A DNA stretch of 64,000 bases from positions 39,845 to 103,844 of the forward strand of contig JAHJSQ010000033.1 of assembly GCA_018830325.1 (NCBI GenBank), written 5' to 3'. Position 1 is the stretch's first letter. Each line of letters starts with the position of its first letter. This DNA comes from Gammaproteobacteria bacterium (lineage in GTDB: Bacteria; Pseudomonadota; Gammaproteobacteria; Methylococcales; Methylomonadaceae). This document shows positions 48,409 through 57,370 of this stretch, one piece after another. A program made the position numbers and the translations under genes. The notes beneath the pieces were generated by a model, which made no database searches, had not been told where the DNA came from, and saw only the letters and a program-made list of their open reading frames with translations.

Positions 48409-48990
48409 GACGCTGATGGTAGTTATGCGAGTTTGTTTTTATCAATTAGCGCTTAGGATACAGGTTAGTCGAAAAAAAACAAATTTTGGTTATAGGGCCC
48501 TAAGAGTCACTGCCATTAAGTTAAGAGAAGCCCTTCATTCCGCCATGGATGGCAGGATTTTGAAGCGTATTCGCGCCTGAATGCCAGCATTACTTAATTA
48601 TATGACGGCTTAACTTATTGCCGTTAGCGGGTTGGTGCGGCTCGATAATTTGACCGCTTCTGTGAATAATGCTGTTTAAAGTGCGACTTTGGTGCGCAAA
48701 TAAGAAACAATTGCACCTGGTTGATACAAATAGTTGTTTTATTGCAACAGGAATCATTGTTTGCCTAGCGGCAACGGGTTTTATAAAAAGCCTGGGAAAC
48801 GTTTTTAATATGATGAAATCTAAGGATTAAATAGCTTGTTGTTAATGGATGGATTAAGCGTTTACCAAAATATATGGATTTTGGCAAGTGCTTTGCTTCG
48901 AACAAAGTGACTATGAAAAAAGTGGCGGGGTGATGGTTGCAGCTCTAGCTGTTTTTTGACTATTTTTGATACTTCTGTGAGGATAAGTAC
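48409..48990. other. 582-base gap with a family D element
   Basis: A family D-like element (about 48505-48627, GAGTCACTGCCATTAAGTTA to CTTAACTTATTGCCG) is the only structured part. The remaining DNA up to 48990 is AT-rich and probably holds the promoter of the sterol-desaturase-family gene. I see no ORF worth calling. Confidence 0.6.
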
Positions 48991-50037
48991 ATGACTTTAA
49001 CAATGAATACTTCCATGAGTTTTTTTGAGGCGGTAGCTAGTTGGCCGATGATCACTTCATTCGACCTGGCTGGATTTACATTATTGATGTTTTTTATCAT
49101 TTTGTCCGCCATTGAGGCGCATCGCCCTCGAAAGAAATTGCCGAAAAGTAATTTAAAAAACTCTTATCGGGTTAATATCACTTTATTATTGTTCAACAGT
49201 TTGGTGTTGTCGTTATTGTCGGTTTCATCGTTGCTGGTCGTGGCCGAGAATTTTTCCGGTGCGGGTATTTTGAGCGGTATGTCGGATTCATTGATGAAGG
49301 CCGCGTTGTCGTTAATTCTGCTGGATTTGGTATTTTATCTTTGGCACAAGGCTTGTCATGACTTTGATGTTTTATGGCTATTTCATAAAGTCCACCATAG
49401 TGAGCGGTATCTGAATACCTCGACCGCATATCGTGTGCATATTTTGGAGATATTGGCTGCTACATTGATTAAAGCATTCAGTATCGTCATTTTCGGTTTC
49501 GATAAGGCCAGCGTGTTGGCTTACGAATTGTTGATGATGCTGTTTGTTATGTTTCATCACGCAAATATTGCATTTTCTCGAGAAAAAGACCTAGGGTATT
49601 TATTCATGACCCCTTATCTGCATCGGGTTCATCACTCGACGGTTCGAGCTGAGCATGACAGAAATTATGGCGCGGTGTTTTCGATTTGGGACCGTCTGTT
49701 TGGAACTTTCATCGAGTTGGAGCCTAAACAAATTGGACTGAATGGTCAAGCGCCGCTGACTTTTTTCAAATTGTTAAAGTTTGGTGTGACGCAGGAACCC
49801 AAGGCGACTCCAGTCGATGAGATGCCCGAGGCCATGCCGATGATTGCCGAGGCGGCTTATTTCAGAGCCGAAAAGCGCGGTTTTGAGCCGGGTAATGAAA
49901 TGCTTGATTGGTTGGAGGCGGAACGCGAAGTCGTACGGAATGTATATGCCGGAAATGCCATCAAAAAACGCTTCCGGTTTGATATAGGGGCCTTGTTGAA
50001 GCTAAGCCTCAAAAACAATGGGGCCATGCAGAGTTGA
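48991..50037 (+). CDS. sterol desaturase / fatty acid hydroxylase family membrane protein
   Basis: The 348-residue integral membrane di-iron protein has the three histidine clusters of the family: HKACH (about 118-122), HKVHH (131-135) and the later HRVHH (about 211-215), with FHHANIAF between. There are about 4-5 membrane helices before and between the clusters. Members hydroxylate or desaturate sterols, hopanoids or fatty acids using oxygen; the substrate here is unknown, and type I methanotrophs make both sterols and hopanoids. GAGG sits 7 bases before the ATG. No partner reductase gene is nearby. Confidence 0.88.
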   Translation: MTLTMNTSMSFFEAVASWPMITSFDLAGFTLLMFFIILSAIEAHRPRKKLPKSNLKNSYRVNITLLLFNSLVLSLLSVSSLLVVAENFSGAGILSGMSDSLMKAALSLILLDLVFYLWHKACHDFDVLWLFHKVHHSERYLNTSTAYRVHILEILAATLIKAFSIVIFGFDKASVLAYELLMMLFVMFHHANIAFSREKDLGYLFMTPYLHRVHHSTVRAEHDRNYGAVFSIWDRLFGTFIELEPKQIGLNGQAPLTFFKLLKFGVTQEPKATPVDEMPEAMPMIAEAAYFRAEKRGFEPGNEMLDWLEAEREVVRNVYAGNAIKKRFRFDIGALLKLSLKNNGAMQS

Positions 50038-50058
50038 TTGAACCCGAAAGTACCGTTT

Positions 50059-50532
50059 CCTCGTTCCCACGCTCCTGCGTGGGAACGCATAACTATGTTG
50101 TCTCGGCAGCGAAGATACGGGTTCCCACGGAGGACCGTGGGAACCCGAATAATCAATGATTAGGCATAGCTTCCGGTCATGTCCTGGCCGATACTCCCTT
50201 CGTTACTTTTTTCCTTCCTCGTTCCCACGCTCCTGCGTGGGAATGCATACCTATGTTGCCTCGGCAGCCAAGATATGGGTTCCCACAGAGGACCGTGGGA
50301 ACCCGAATAATCAACGATTATGCATAGCTTCCGGTCATGTCTCGACCGTTACTCCCATCGTTACTTTTTTCCTTCCTCGTTCCCACGCTCCTGCGTGGGA
50401 ATGCATACCTATGTTGCCTCGGCAGCCAAGATACGGGTTCCCACGGAGGACCGTGGGAACCCGAATAATCAACGATTATGCATAGCTTCCGGTCATGTCC
50501 TGGCCGATACTCCCTTCGTTACTTTTTTCCTT
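50059..50532. repeat. 158-bp direct repeat in three tandem copies (with family G palindromes)
   Basis: Copies begin at 50059, 50217 and 50375, exactly 158 bp apart, and differ at only a few bases. Each contains a pair of hairpins (TTCCCACGCTCCTGCGTGGG-A and TTCCCACGGAGGACCGTGGG-A), then AATCA-GATTA and a 70-base stretch. In the third copy that stretch encodes the last 17 or so residues of the adjacent minus-strand gene (SNEGSIGQDMTGSYA). The first two copies therefore carry detached copies of that gene's 3' end. Confidence 0.88.
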
Positions 50533-51297
50533 AACGCCATTGATTTTGTCGGTAATCAAGGTTTGCATGTCGTTGAATAATTGTTTTAGATAGCGTACGA
50601 ACCTAGAGAGCAAAACTTGAGCCTCCACCTGTAATTTATGAATTTCGATAAAAGTGGAGCCGGCTCTTTGTTGGATTGGGCTGACAATCTTTCCTCGCCA
50701 AAAAAACTTTATCTCTCCAGGGGCTGCTTGCCAAACCTCTTTGAAATCGTCGCGAGCGTTTTTAATCGGCCACAGTACTTTTTGGTCGAGCGTATGAAGA
50801 ATTTCGTCGGTCAAGTGGCGATAATTGCCGTTAAATTGGCCGAGCATATCGCTATGGCGGTTTGCCAGTGCGTTCAAGATGTTTTGATAATATTTCAACA
50901 CATCGACTTTGGCATCGTTCAGCTTCCGTGTGCCGGTTTCCAGGATATTCATCGCGAAATAGTCTTTTGCAGTTACGGGCAATGATCGGGCGACTTCGAG
51001 CAGATCTTTGATTTGTGCGAGTTTCGCTACCGTCGATGCGCCGAGTTTGCCGCCTTGTAGAAGGCGACGGTATTCGGCGATTTTCATCCATATTAAACTG
51101 AGCAAGGAATGCTGAGCGATATTAAGAGCCGCTTCCAATTCGGCTAAGCGGCTACGGCTTTCCGATAAGGATTTTTCCAACGACTCCACTGTTTCGGATT
51201 TCGTTTGTAGAGCTTGTGTTAAAATTGAAACTTGATGTTCAAGGTGTGCTAACTGGCCGAGCAATTCGCTATGCTCGTTATTCGGATTCAATGACAT
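50476..51297 (-). CDS. hypothetical coiled-coil protein
   Basis: This is a 273-residue protein with no recognised family. The N-terminal third (about 5-70) is a strong coiled coil (LLGQLAHLEHQVSILTQALQ, ETVESLEKSLSESRSRLAEL). The rest is helical, with a central SLLSLIWMKIAEYRRLLQGG and a later IHKLQVEAQVLLSRFVRYLK. There is no signal peptide or convincing membrane segment. The last 17 codons lie inside a tandemly triplicated 158-bp repeat. It is divergent from the BLUF-containing gene (357 bases between) and convergent with the sterol-desaturase-family gene. It may be structural or a scaffold, but no function is assigned. Confidence 0.68.
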   Translation of the reverse strand: MSLNPNNEHSELLGQLAHLEHQVSILTQALQTKSETVESLEKSLSESRSRLAELEAALNIAQHSLLSLIWMKIAEYRRLLQGGKLGASTVAKLAQIKDLLEVARSLPVTAKDYFAMNILETGTRKLNDAKVDVLKYYQNILNALANRHSDMLGQFNGNYRHLTDEILHTLDQKVLWPIKNARDDFKEVWQAAPGEIKFFWRGKIVSPIQQRAGSTFIEIHKLQVEAQVLLSRFVRYLKQLFNDMQTLITDKINGVKEKSNEGSIGQDMTGSYA

Positions 51298-51654
51298 TGT
51301 TTTCCCCTCTTGGAATGGATGGCCTATTTTTATTAATTGAGTGTTTTTTTCGGCCAGCGGAACTTATTAACAGTTAAATGATATAAAGTCAATTATCGAT
51401 ATCTGCCGATATCGGGGTTAATCGATTTGTTCCATGGATGTGAGTAGTCACTGCAATTTGACAGCATTGATGGATTCAACGTAATTTTGTTAATCTTTTT
51501 CTTTGTGTGGAATGTGCGGATTTTAATGATCCGGCTTGTCAATGCACTTTGAATTAAACTTAGGTATTAGCTATATAAATACTTGTATGATCAATAGTTT
51601 ATGTTTATTTCGGCAGGCATGTGCCGAATGGTTACTAAATTTTAGAGCAACACA
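51298..51654. promoter_or_regulatory. divergent, AT-rich control region of the coiled-coil and BLUF genes
   Basis: This 357-base gap has no ORF. It is AT-rich, with TTGAATTAAACTTAGGTATT and TATATAAATACTTGTATGAT near 51548-51590, suitable for a promoter of the downstream gene, though I cannot assign boxes with confidence. No repeat family of this window is present, unlike most other gaps. Confidence 0.4.
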
Positions 51655-54600
51655 GTGAGTAATTACGATTGTAATGAACCGATACGACTAGGGCTTATGC
51701 CCCCGTTGACAGGATTAGTCGGGATTTACGGTGATGAAATAGTTCGTGCCGCAACGATTGCTTGCGGCGAAATCAACGAGCGGGGCGGAGTGCTTGGGCA
51801 ACCTTTGCAATTGATCGTCGAGGATGATGGCAGTTTGCCGGAAACAGCGGTGCAAGCAGCTATCAAACTTGTCGACGAGCATCGTTGTTCGGCGATCATC
51901 GGTAATCTTCTGTCGAACTCCCGGATTCTGGTCGCGAATCAGGTCGCCGAACCGAGAAGAATACCTTATCTCAACTTCTCGTTTTACGAAGGCAGTATAT
52001 CGGGTAGGTATTTTTTTCATTTTGCGGCTTTGCCTAATCAGCAAATCGATAAAATGATCGCTTGCATGGCCAAATATTACGGTCAGAAAATGTTTTTCGC
52101 GGGTAATAATTACGAATGGCCTAGGGGATCTATCGATGCCGCGAAACGCGCTTTGACGGAACTGGGCGGAGCGGTGGTCGGAGAGGAATATTTGTCGATC
52201 GGCGTTTCGTACCGTGAAATCGACGATTTGTTAAAACAAGTTGCTCACTCGGGGGCTGATGTTTTTGCACCATTTTTTGCCGGCATCGATCAAGTCAAGT
52301 TATTAAGCCGCTTTTCGGAATTAGGTTTAAAAAACCGTATGACGGTCGTCATGGGGCATTTCGACGAGATAATGGCTTCACGATTGCCGGCCTCGGTGCG
52401 CGAGGGCTTTTATTCTTCGAACACCTATTTCATGAGCGTGGATACGCCGGAAAACCGTAACTATTTGGCGAGGCTTGAGCAACTGCCGGGCATCGACGGT
52501 CTTTGGCCCTACGGTAACGGTATGTTGACCAATTTCGGTGAGGCTACTTATTTATGCGTGCAGGCCTTCGCCAAAGCTGCAGAGGTTGCCGGATCGGTGT
52601 ATCCCGAAGCCTTGGTTGCGGCACTGGAAAGCGTGTCTATCAAAGGCCCGCAAGGACGCGTGCAAATGGATGCGAATACTCACCATGCCTATGTCAATAC
52701 CTATCTATCACGGTGTACCGCTGAGGGTTCGTTTAGAATTATCGAAAGTTTCGGCCTCATACCTCCAGTAATCCCTGATCGTTATCGAATGCAAACACGA
52801 CAAGCGGCCGAAGCGGGTAAGGTCGACTCGGTCTCGCAATTAATTACCGACGATGCCAAGCAATTAATGCAAAAATTGAGTACCGCTTGGGATATCTTGT
52901 CAATCGCCGATATGGCGATTTTGGCGACCGACGAATTCGGTATCATCGTCGAAGCCAACACGAACGCTTGCCAGATATTCGGGTATTCCAGCAAAGAATT
53001 AATTGGGCTTTCGGTTCATCTGTTGTTGCCGCCGCATTTGCGCGAACGGCATGTCGAGTTGTTTCGCTTATTCGTCGAGAGCGAAGAAACCGAGAGGCGC
53101 ATGAGCGGACGTAGTCCGGTAACAGGCTATCGTAAAGACGGCACTTTTTTTCCTTTGGAAGCCTCGATCGCTAAATTTCGTCAGGACGGGCATTGGCTGT
53201 TAGTCGTCACGATGCGCGATATTACCGAAAACAAACGAGTTGAAGACGAAATTTTATGGTCTGCAACGCACGACGCTTTAACTGAATTGCCGAACCGAAG
53301 ACTTCTTCGAGAAAGGCTGGCGGATGCTTTACAACGATCGCGAAGGCAAGGTACCAACGTTGCCTTGTTATTTGTTGATCTCGATAATTTTAGTCTAGTC
53401 AATAATATACATGATCATAAGGTTGGCGATCAGGTACTGCAAACGACCGCAAGACGCTTGATGGAAATTGTGAGGCCCGGTGATAGCGTGGCGCATTTGT
53501 CTGCCGATGAATTTGTCGTGCTTTGCGAGCAATTAGAAAATCCGACAATGATTTCAACGCTCGCCGAACGGATCAATGAAGCCTTGAGGCAGCCAATAGA
53601 CCTCAAGGGCAATCAGGTATCGGTAACAGCCAGTGTCGGTATCGCGGTAGGACAAGGCAGCACACATTCGGCCGATGACTTGTTGCGTTCCGCTGATACG
53701 GCGATGTCTGAAGTTAAAATGCTGGGTAAGGATAGCTGGTATTTTTTTAACGACAGCTTACAGGAAAAAGTGCGCTTGAGGTTGTCGATTACGCAAGGTT
53801 TGCGAATGGCGATCGAGCGCGATGAATTTTCCCCCCGATTTCAACCGATTGTCTGCGCCGCAACCGGGCGCATCATAGCGGCTGAATTACTGCTGCGCTG
53901 GTTTCCATCGACCGGTGAAGTTTCTCCGGCTATTTTCATACCGATTGCTGAGATGGCCGGCCCTATCCTCGCGATCGGCAACTGGGTATTTCGAGAGGCC
54001 TGCCGGGCTGAAGCCGAATGGCGTCGACGATGGGGTGATAATGCGCCCTCTTATATTTCGGTTAATGTTTCGGCAAGGCAGTTGGATGAGGAGTCGCTTT
54101 CCGATCAATTTGCCGAAATCATTCGTGAAACCGGCGCCGAACCTTCGAGGATATTGCTCGAAATCACCGAAACATCTTTGATGGCCGATGTCGAAACGAA
54201 TCTACGCATGTTACGTCGTCTTGCCGATCAGGGCTTGCGTGTGGCGGTCGACGATTTCGGAACCGGTTATTCTTCGTTGGCGCAATTAATCAGGTTACCG
54301 GTTAGCGTACTTAAAATCGATAGGGCCTTTATCGACGGCTTGGAGAATCATCAAGAAAACCGGTTAGTGACACAGGCTATCATTGGCTTGGGGCGGGGTT
54401 TGGGTCTGAAAATGGTTGCCGAGGGCGTTGAGAATGAATTGCAGTTGAGAGAACTGCGTGCACTCGGTTGTGATTATATTCAAGGCTATTATTTTTATCG
54501 GCCGCTGGATTGGAATGCCTATGTCGAGACCGTCGAGCGCGAAATCGAAACCAAAACGCCCGATGCTCCGTCGCCGTTATTTTTTGTGCTGTATGTCAGC

Positions 54601-54990
54601 CAAGCTGTTCGACCGATGCCGAAAAATGAAATCGAAGCTTTACTGGAGCAGACCCGGCAGTTTAACAAATTAAACGGTATTACCGGTTGCTTGCTGCATC
54701 GGGATGGTTGGTTCATGCAGCTCATAGAGGGCTCGCCTGAAAAGGTGATGGCTTTGACCGAAAAGATTAAATTGGATCCGAGACACAAGGATATGCAGGT
54801 GGTTATTCAGGGGCCGGAGCGGAGACGTCTTTTTCCTGAATGGAGTATGGGCTATCGCGAAGTAGATCAAGCGAATGACGAACCAGACTTTAGCTCTTGG
54901 CGAAAGCGAGTAATCGGTTTCGAGGAACTCGCAGAGGACGCCAAGATTTGTTACGAATTCATTACCTCGTTCAAAACACGCACGGTTTAG
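51655..54990 (+). CDS. solute-binding domain-PAS-GGDEF-EAL-BLUF fusion protein (c-di-GMP, blue-light sensor)
   Basis: This 1111-residue cytoplasmic protein starts at a GTG and has no signal peptide. Residues about 10-375 form a Peripla_BP_6/AmiC-like ligand-binding domain (RLGLMPPLTGLVGIYGDEIV, then INERGGVLGQPLQLIVEDDG). PAS covers about 410-525. The GGDEF domain (about 535-700) is degenerate at the active site (SADEF, 616-620) but keeps an RxxD site (607-610). The EAL domain (about 705-955) has ELL at 744-746, NVSARQL, EITET, DDFGTGYSS and KIDRAFI, so phosphodiesterase activity is likely. The C-terminal BLUF domain (975-1070) has Tyr980, Asn1004, Gln1022, Trp1063 and Met1065, with exactly the spacing of AppA/PixD. 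Light and a small ligand may jointly set c-di-GMP hydrolysis. Confidence 0.93.
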   Translation: MSNYDCNEPIRLGLMPPLTGLVGIYGDEIVRAATIACGEINERGGVLGQPLQLIVEDDGSLPETAVQAAIKLVDEHRCSAIIGNLLSNSRILVANQVAEPRRIPYLNFSFYEGSISGRYFFHFAALPNQQIDKMIACMAKYYGQKMFFAGNNYEWPRGSIDAAKRALTELGGAVVGEEYLSIGVSYREIDDLLKQVAHSGADVFAPFFAGIDQVKLLSRFSELGLKNRMTVVMGHFDEIMASRLPASVREGFYSSNTYFMSVDTPENRNYLARLEQLPGIDGLWPYGNGMLTNFGEATYLCVQAFAKAAEVAGSVYPEALVAALESVSIKGPQGRVQMDANTHHAYVNTYLSRCTAEGSFRIIESFGLIPPVIPDRYRMQTRQAAEAGKVDSVSQLITDDAKQLMQKLSTAWDILSIADMAILATDEFGIIVEANTNACQIFGYSSKELIGLSVHLLLPPHLRERHVELFRLFVESEETERRMSGRSPVTGYRKDGTFFPLEASIAKFRQDGHWLLVVTMRDITENKRVEDEILWSATHDALTELPNRRLLRERLADALQRSRRQGTNVALLFVDLDNFSLVNNIHDHKVGDQVLQTTARRLMEIVRPGDSVAHLSADEFVVLCEQLENPTMISTLAERINEALRQPIDLKGNQVSVTASVGIAVGQGSTHSADDLLRSADTAMSEVKMLGKDSWYFFNDSLQEKVRLRLSITQGLRMAIERDEFSPRFQPIVCAATGRIIAAELLLRWFPSTGEVSPAIFIPIAEMAGPILAIGNWVFREACRAEAEWRRRWGDNAPSYISVNVSARQLDEESLSDQFAEIIRETGAEPSRILLEITETSLMADVETNLRMLRRLADQGLRVAVDDFGTGYSSLAQLIRLPVSVLKIDRAFIDGLENHQENRLVTQAIIGLGRGLGLKMVAEGVENELQLRELRALGCDYIQGYYFYRPLDWNAYVETVEREIETKTPDAPSPLFFVLYVSQAVRPMPKNEIEALLEQTRQFNKLNGITGCLLHRDGWFMQLIEGSPEKVMALTEKIKLDPRHKDMQVVIQGPERRRLFPEWSMGYREVDQANDEPDFSSWRKRVIGFEELAEDAKICYEFITSFKTRTV

Positions 54991-55034
54991 GCTTCGATCT
55001 GACGGTTAGTCGCTAAATTTGGGAATTATTGAAA

Positions 55035-56015
55035 ATGCCGCAAGACATGCAAGCGATTGAAATCGTCGCTCCGGGTAAGTTAGTAGTGACGCGCCGGCTA
55101 CTGCCGATGCCTTTAGCCGATGAAGTGCTAATACGCGTCGAGGCGGCAGGTGTCAATCGTCCCGATGTCATGCAGCGCCAAGGTTTATATCCGCCGCCGC
55201 CCGGCGCATCCGATATTCCCGGGCTGGAAGTGGCTGGAACTATCGCGGGTTTGGGTGATGAGGTGCGGCATTTGCAATTAGGCGACCGTGTCTGCGCCTT
55301 GGTGACCGGCGGCGGTTATGCGCAGTATTGCAGTGCCGCAGCCGAGTTATGCTTGCCGATTCCGAAAGGGATAACGGCAATTCAGGCGGCCGGACTGCCG
55401 GAAACTTTTTTTACGGTTTGGAGTAATTTATTCGATCGCGCCGGACTTCAGTCCGGCGAAACCTTGTTGGTGCATGGCGGCGGCAGCGGAATCGGCGTCA
55501 CGGCGATACAAATGGCCAAGGCCTTCGGTGTTCGTGTGTTCGTGACTGCGGGATCGTCGCGTAAATGCGCGTTTTGCCGAGAACTGGGCGCCGATGCGGC
55601 GATCAATTACCGCGAACAGGATTTCGTCGAAGAAGTATCGGCGTTGACTTCCGGTAGAGGCGTCGATGTGATTTTAGACATGATCGGCGGCGATTATTTT
55701 CCGCGTAATCTCAAATGCATGGCATTCGATGCCCGGCTGGTGCAAATCGCGGTTCAAGGCGGACTGAAAGCCGAAATCAATCTATTGCAAGTATTTTTGA
55801 AAAGATTGACGATTACCGGTTCGACCTTGAGAGCCCGCGATAATGCCTTTAAGGCGGCGATCGCCGGAAAGCTGCGCAAGCACGTTTGGCCGCTCTTGGA
55901 GTCGGGAGACATTCATCCGGTTATCGATACGGTGTTACCGTTGGCCGAAGCGGCGGGGGCACACGCATTGATGGAAAGTAGTCGGCATATTGGGAAAATC
56001 ATTCTTATGGTATAA
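55035..56015 (+). CDS. NAD(P)H quinone oxidoreductase, PIG3-type medium-chain reductase
   Basis: The 326-residue zinc-independent medium-chain dehydrogenase/reductase has a GroES-like N-terminal half (DEVLIRVEAAGVNRPDVMQR) and a Rossmann NADPH domain with VHGGGSGIGVTAIQMAKAFG and AGSSRKCAFCRELGAD. It lacks zinc ligands and fits the quinone oxidoreductase PIG3 group, which reduces quinones or detoxifies reactive carbonyls. A TTG start 2 codons upstream (55029) is possible; ATG 55035 is preferred. It begins 44 bases after the BLUF protein gene and 6 bases before the sulfurtransferase gene, so the three may share a transcript. Confidence 0.9.
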   Translation: MPQDMQAIEIVAPGKLVVTRRLLPMPLADEVLIRVEAAGVNRPDVMQRQGLYPPPPGASDIPGLEVAGTIAGLGDEVRHLQLGDRVCALVTGGGYAQYCSAAAELCLPIPKGITAIQAAGLPETFFTVWSNLFDRAGLQSGETLLVHGGGSGIGVTAIQMAKAFGVRVFVTAGSSRKCAFCRELGADAAINYREQDFVEEVSALTSGRGVDVILDMIGGDYFPRNLKCMAFDARLVQIAVQGGLKAEINLLQVFLKRLTITGSTLRARDNAFKAAIAGKLRKHVWPLLESGDIHPVIDTVLPLAEAAGAHALMESSRHIGKIILMV

Positions 56016-56021
56016 ACAACA

Positions 56022-56873
56022 ATGACTTATGCAAATTTAATTTCCGTCGATCAATTAGCCGAGCATATCGGGGCTCCCGGCTGGGTCGTTTTCGATTGCC
56101 GGTTTTCGTTGGCCGATGCCGAAGCCGGCGGCAAAGCTTACCGGCAAGGCCATATTCCATGCGCCCGTTATGTTCATCTCGATCGGGATCTATCGTCCGG
56201 AATCACGGATTTAACCGGTCGCCATCCGTTGCCGGATTTTAACGCGTTATGTAAAAAGCTGGGGGACTGGGGCGTATCAAACGCCAGTCAGGTCGTGGTT
56301 TACGATGATGCCGGCGGCGCTTTTGCCGGCCGCCTGTGGTGGTTGCTGCGTTGTTTAGGGCACGATAGTGTCGCGGTGCTCGATGGCGGGATTCAACAGT
56401 GGAGAAAAGGCGCTTATCCGGTCACGACGGCATTGCCTTCGATTCAACCCTCATTGTTTAGGCCTTACCTAAATGATTCGAATTGGCTCAGTGCAGAACA
56501 AGTGCAAAACGGGTTGGCACGAAAATCGATCAAATTGATCGATGCCAGGACGCCGGAACGTTTTTCGGGGCGTCAAGAGCCTATCGATCCGGTTGCGGGG
56601 TATGTGCCCGGCGCGCTGAATCGGCCGTTTCAATACAATTTGCAAGCGGATGGGTGCTTTAAGGCGGCGCAAGAGTTGCGCGATGAATGGTCTACATTTA
56701 TCGGTGTCACACCGGCCGAACAAGTCGTACATATGTGCGGTTCCGGCGTGACCGCCTGTCATAATTTGTTGGCGATGGAAGTCGCGGGTTTTGCCGGTTC
56801 GAAGCTTTATGCAGGATCATGGAGCGAATGGATACGCAATAAAAATCGCCCGGTTGCGACAAAGTATACTTAA
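56022..56873 (+). CDS. sseA: sulfurtransferase, 3-mercaptopyruvate type (tandem rhodanese)
   Basis: The 283-residue protein has two rhodanese domains. The N-terminal one (about 8-135) is inactive, and the C-terminal one (about 155-280) carries the active-site loop CGSGVTAC with Cys239. That loop sequence is typical of 3-mercaptopyruvate sulfurtransferases, whereas thiosulfate sulfurtransferases usually have CRKGVTA. The domain-boundary features LIDARTPERFSGRQEPID and GHIPCARYVHLDRDLS are well conserved. It is a cytoplasmic enzyme for cysteine-sulfur or cyanide metabolism. It follows the quinone oxidoreductase by 6 bases. Confidence 0.9.
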   Translation: MTYANLISVDQLAEHIGAPGWVVFDCRFSLADAEAGGKAYRQGHIPCARYVHLDRDLSSGITDLTGRHPLPDFNALCKKLGDWGVSNASQVVVYDDAGGAFAGRLWWLLRCLGHDSVAVLDGGIQQWRKGAYPVTTALPSIQPSLFRPYLNDSNWLSAEQVQNGLARKSIKLIDARTPERFSGRQEPIDPVAGYVPGALNRPFQYNLQADGCFKAAQELRDEWSTFIGVTPAEQVVHMCGSGVTACHNLLAMEVAGFAGSKLYAGSWSEWIRNKNRPVATKYT

Positions 56874-57370
56874 TCCTAGAAAGAGCAGTTGAGAGCCTCA
56901 AACTACCGTTCGCCCTGAGCCCTTCGGCTGCACTCGGGAGAGCCCTGTCGAAGGGTGAAGGGTAATTTGGGGCTTCACCAAGCCGGAGGCAGTTCGTAGA
57001 TTTGGACTCTTTATCTAATTTTTCGATATGCAAAATCTCAGCAACGAAAATGCCGGTTCCGAAGAGGGTGCGGTTGCTCGACCGACAGGCGTCGGCGGCA
57101 GGGACAGCCGCCGTCGAGCCTACAAGGACGTATTCACGGCGTCCTGTCGGGCGAGTGACCGCATCCTCTCCCCGCCTCGAACTTTCTTTGCGGGGGCGAT
57201 GGCCGGGTCTTCATGAGCGTTAGGTTAATACCAATCGCGAACTATTTTTCCGGTTCCTGTAAAATCACTCCGAATAATGACAGGACAGTGACCAGGATAC
57301 TCGATTGTCTTTTTGCCGTCGATCATGCCTAGCCGCGATACAGGAATTTTAGAGAGGAAAATTATATTTT
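56874..57370. other. gap filled with family B and family A (subtype 2) elements
   Basis: Family B sequence runs about 56876-56995 (starting CCTAGAAAGAGCAGTTGAGA, then the CCCTTCGGC/GAAGGG palindromes). A compact subtype 2 family A element follows at 56996-57230, with the GCAGATTTTTGC core deleted. Only the last 140 bases (57231-57370) look like ordinary leader sequence, with GAGAGGAAAATT before nadE. Confidence 0.72.

Noticed and set aside
50059..50532. CRISPR array
   Set aside because: The repeat period is 158 bp with no variable spacers; the copies are full tandem duplicates with hairpins and a gene end.
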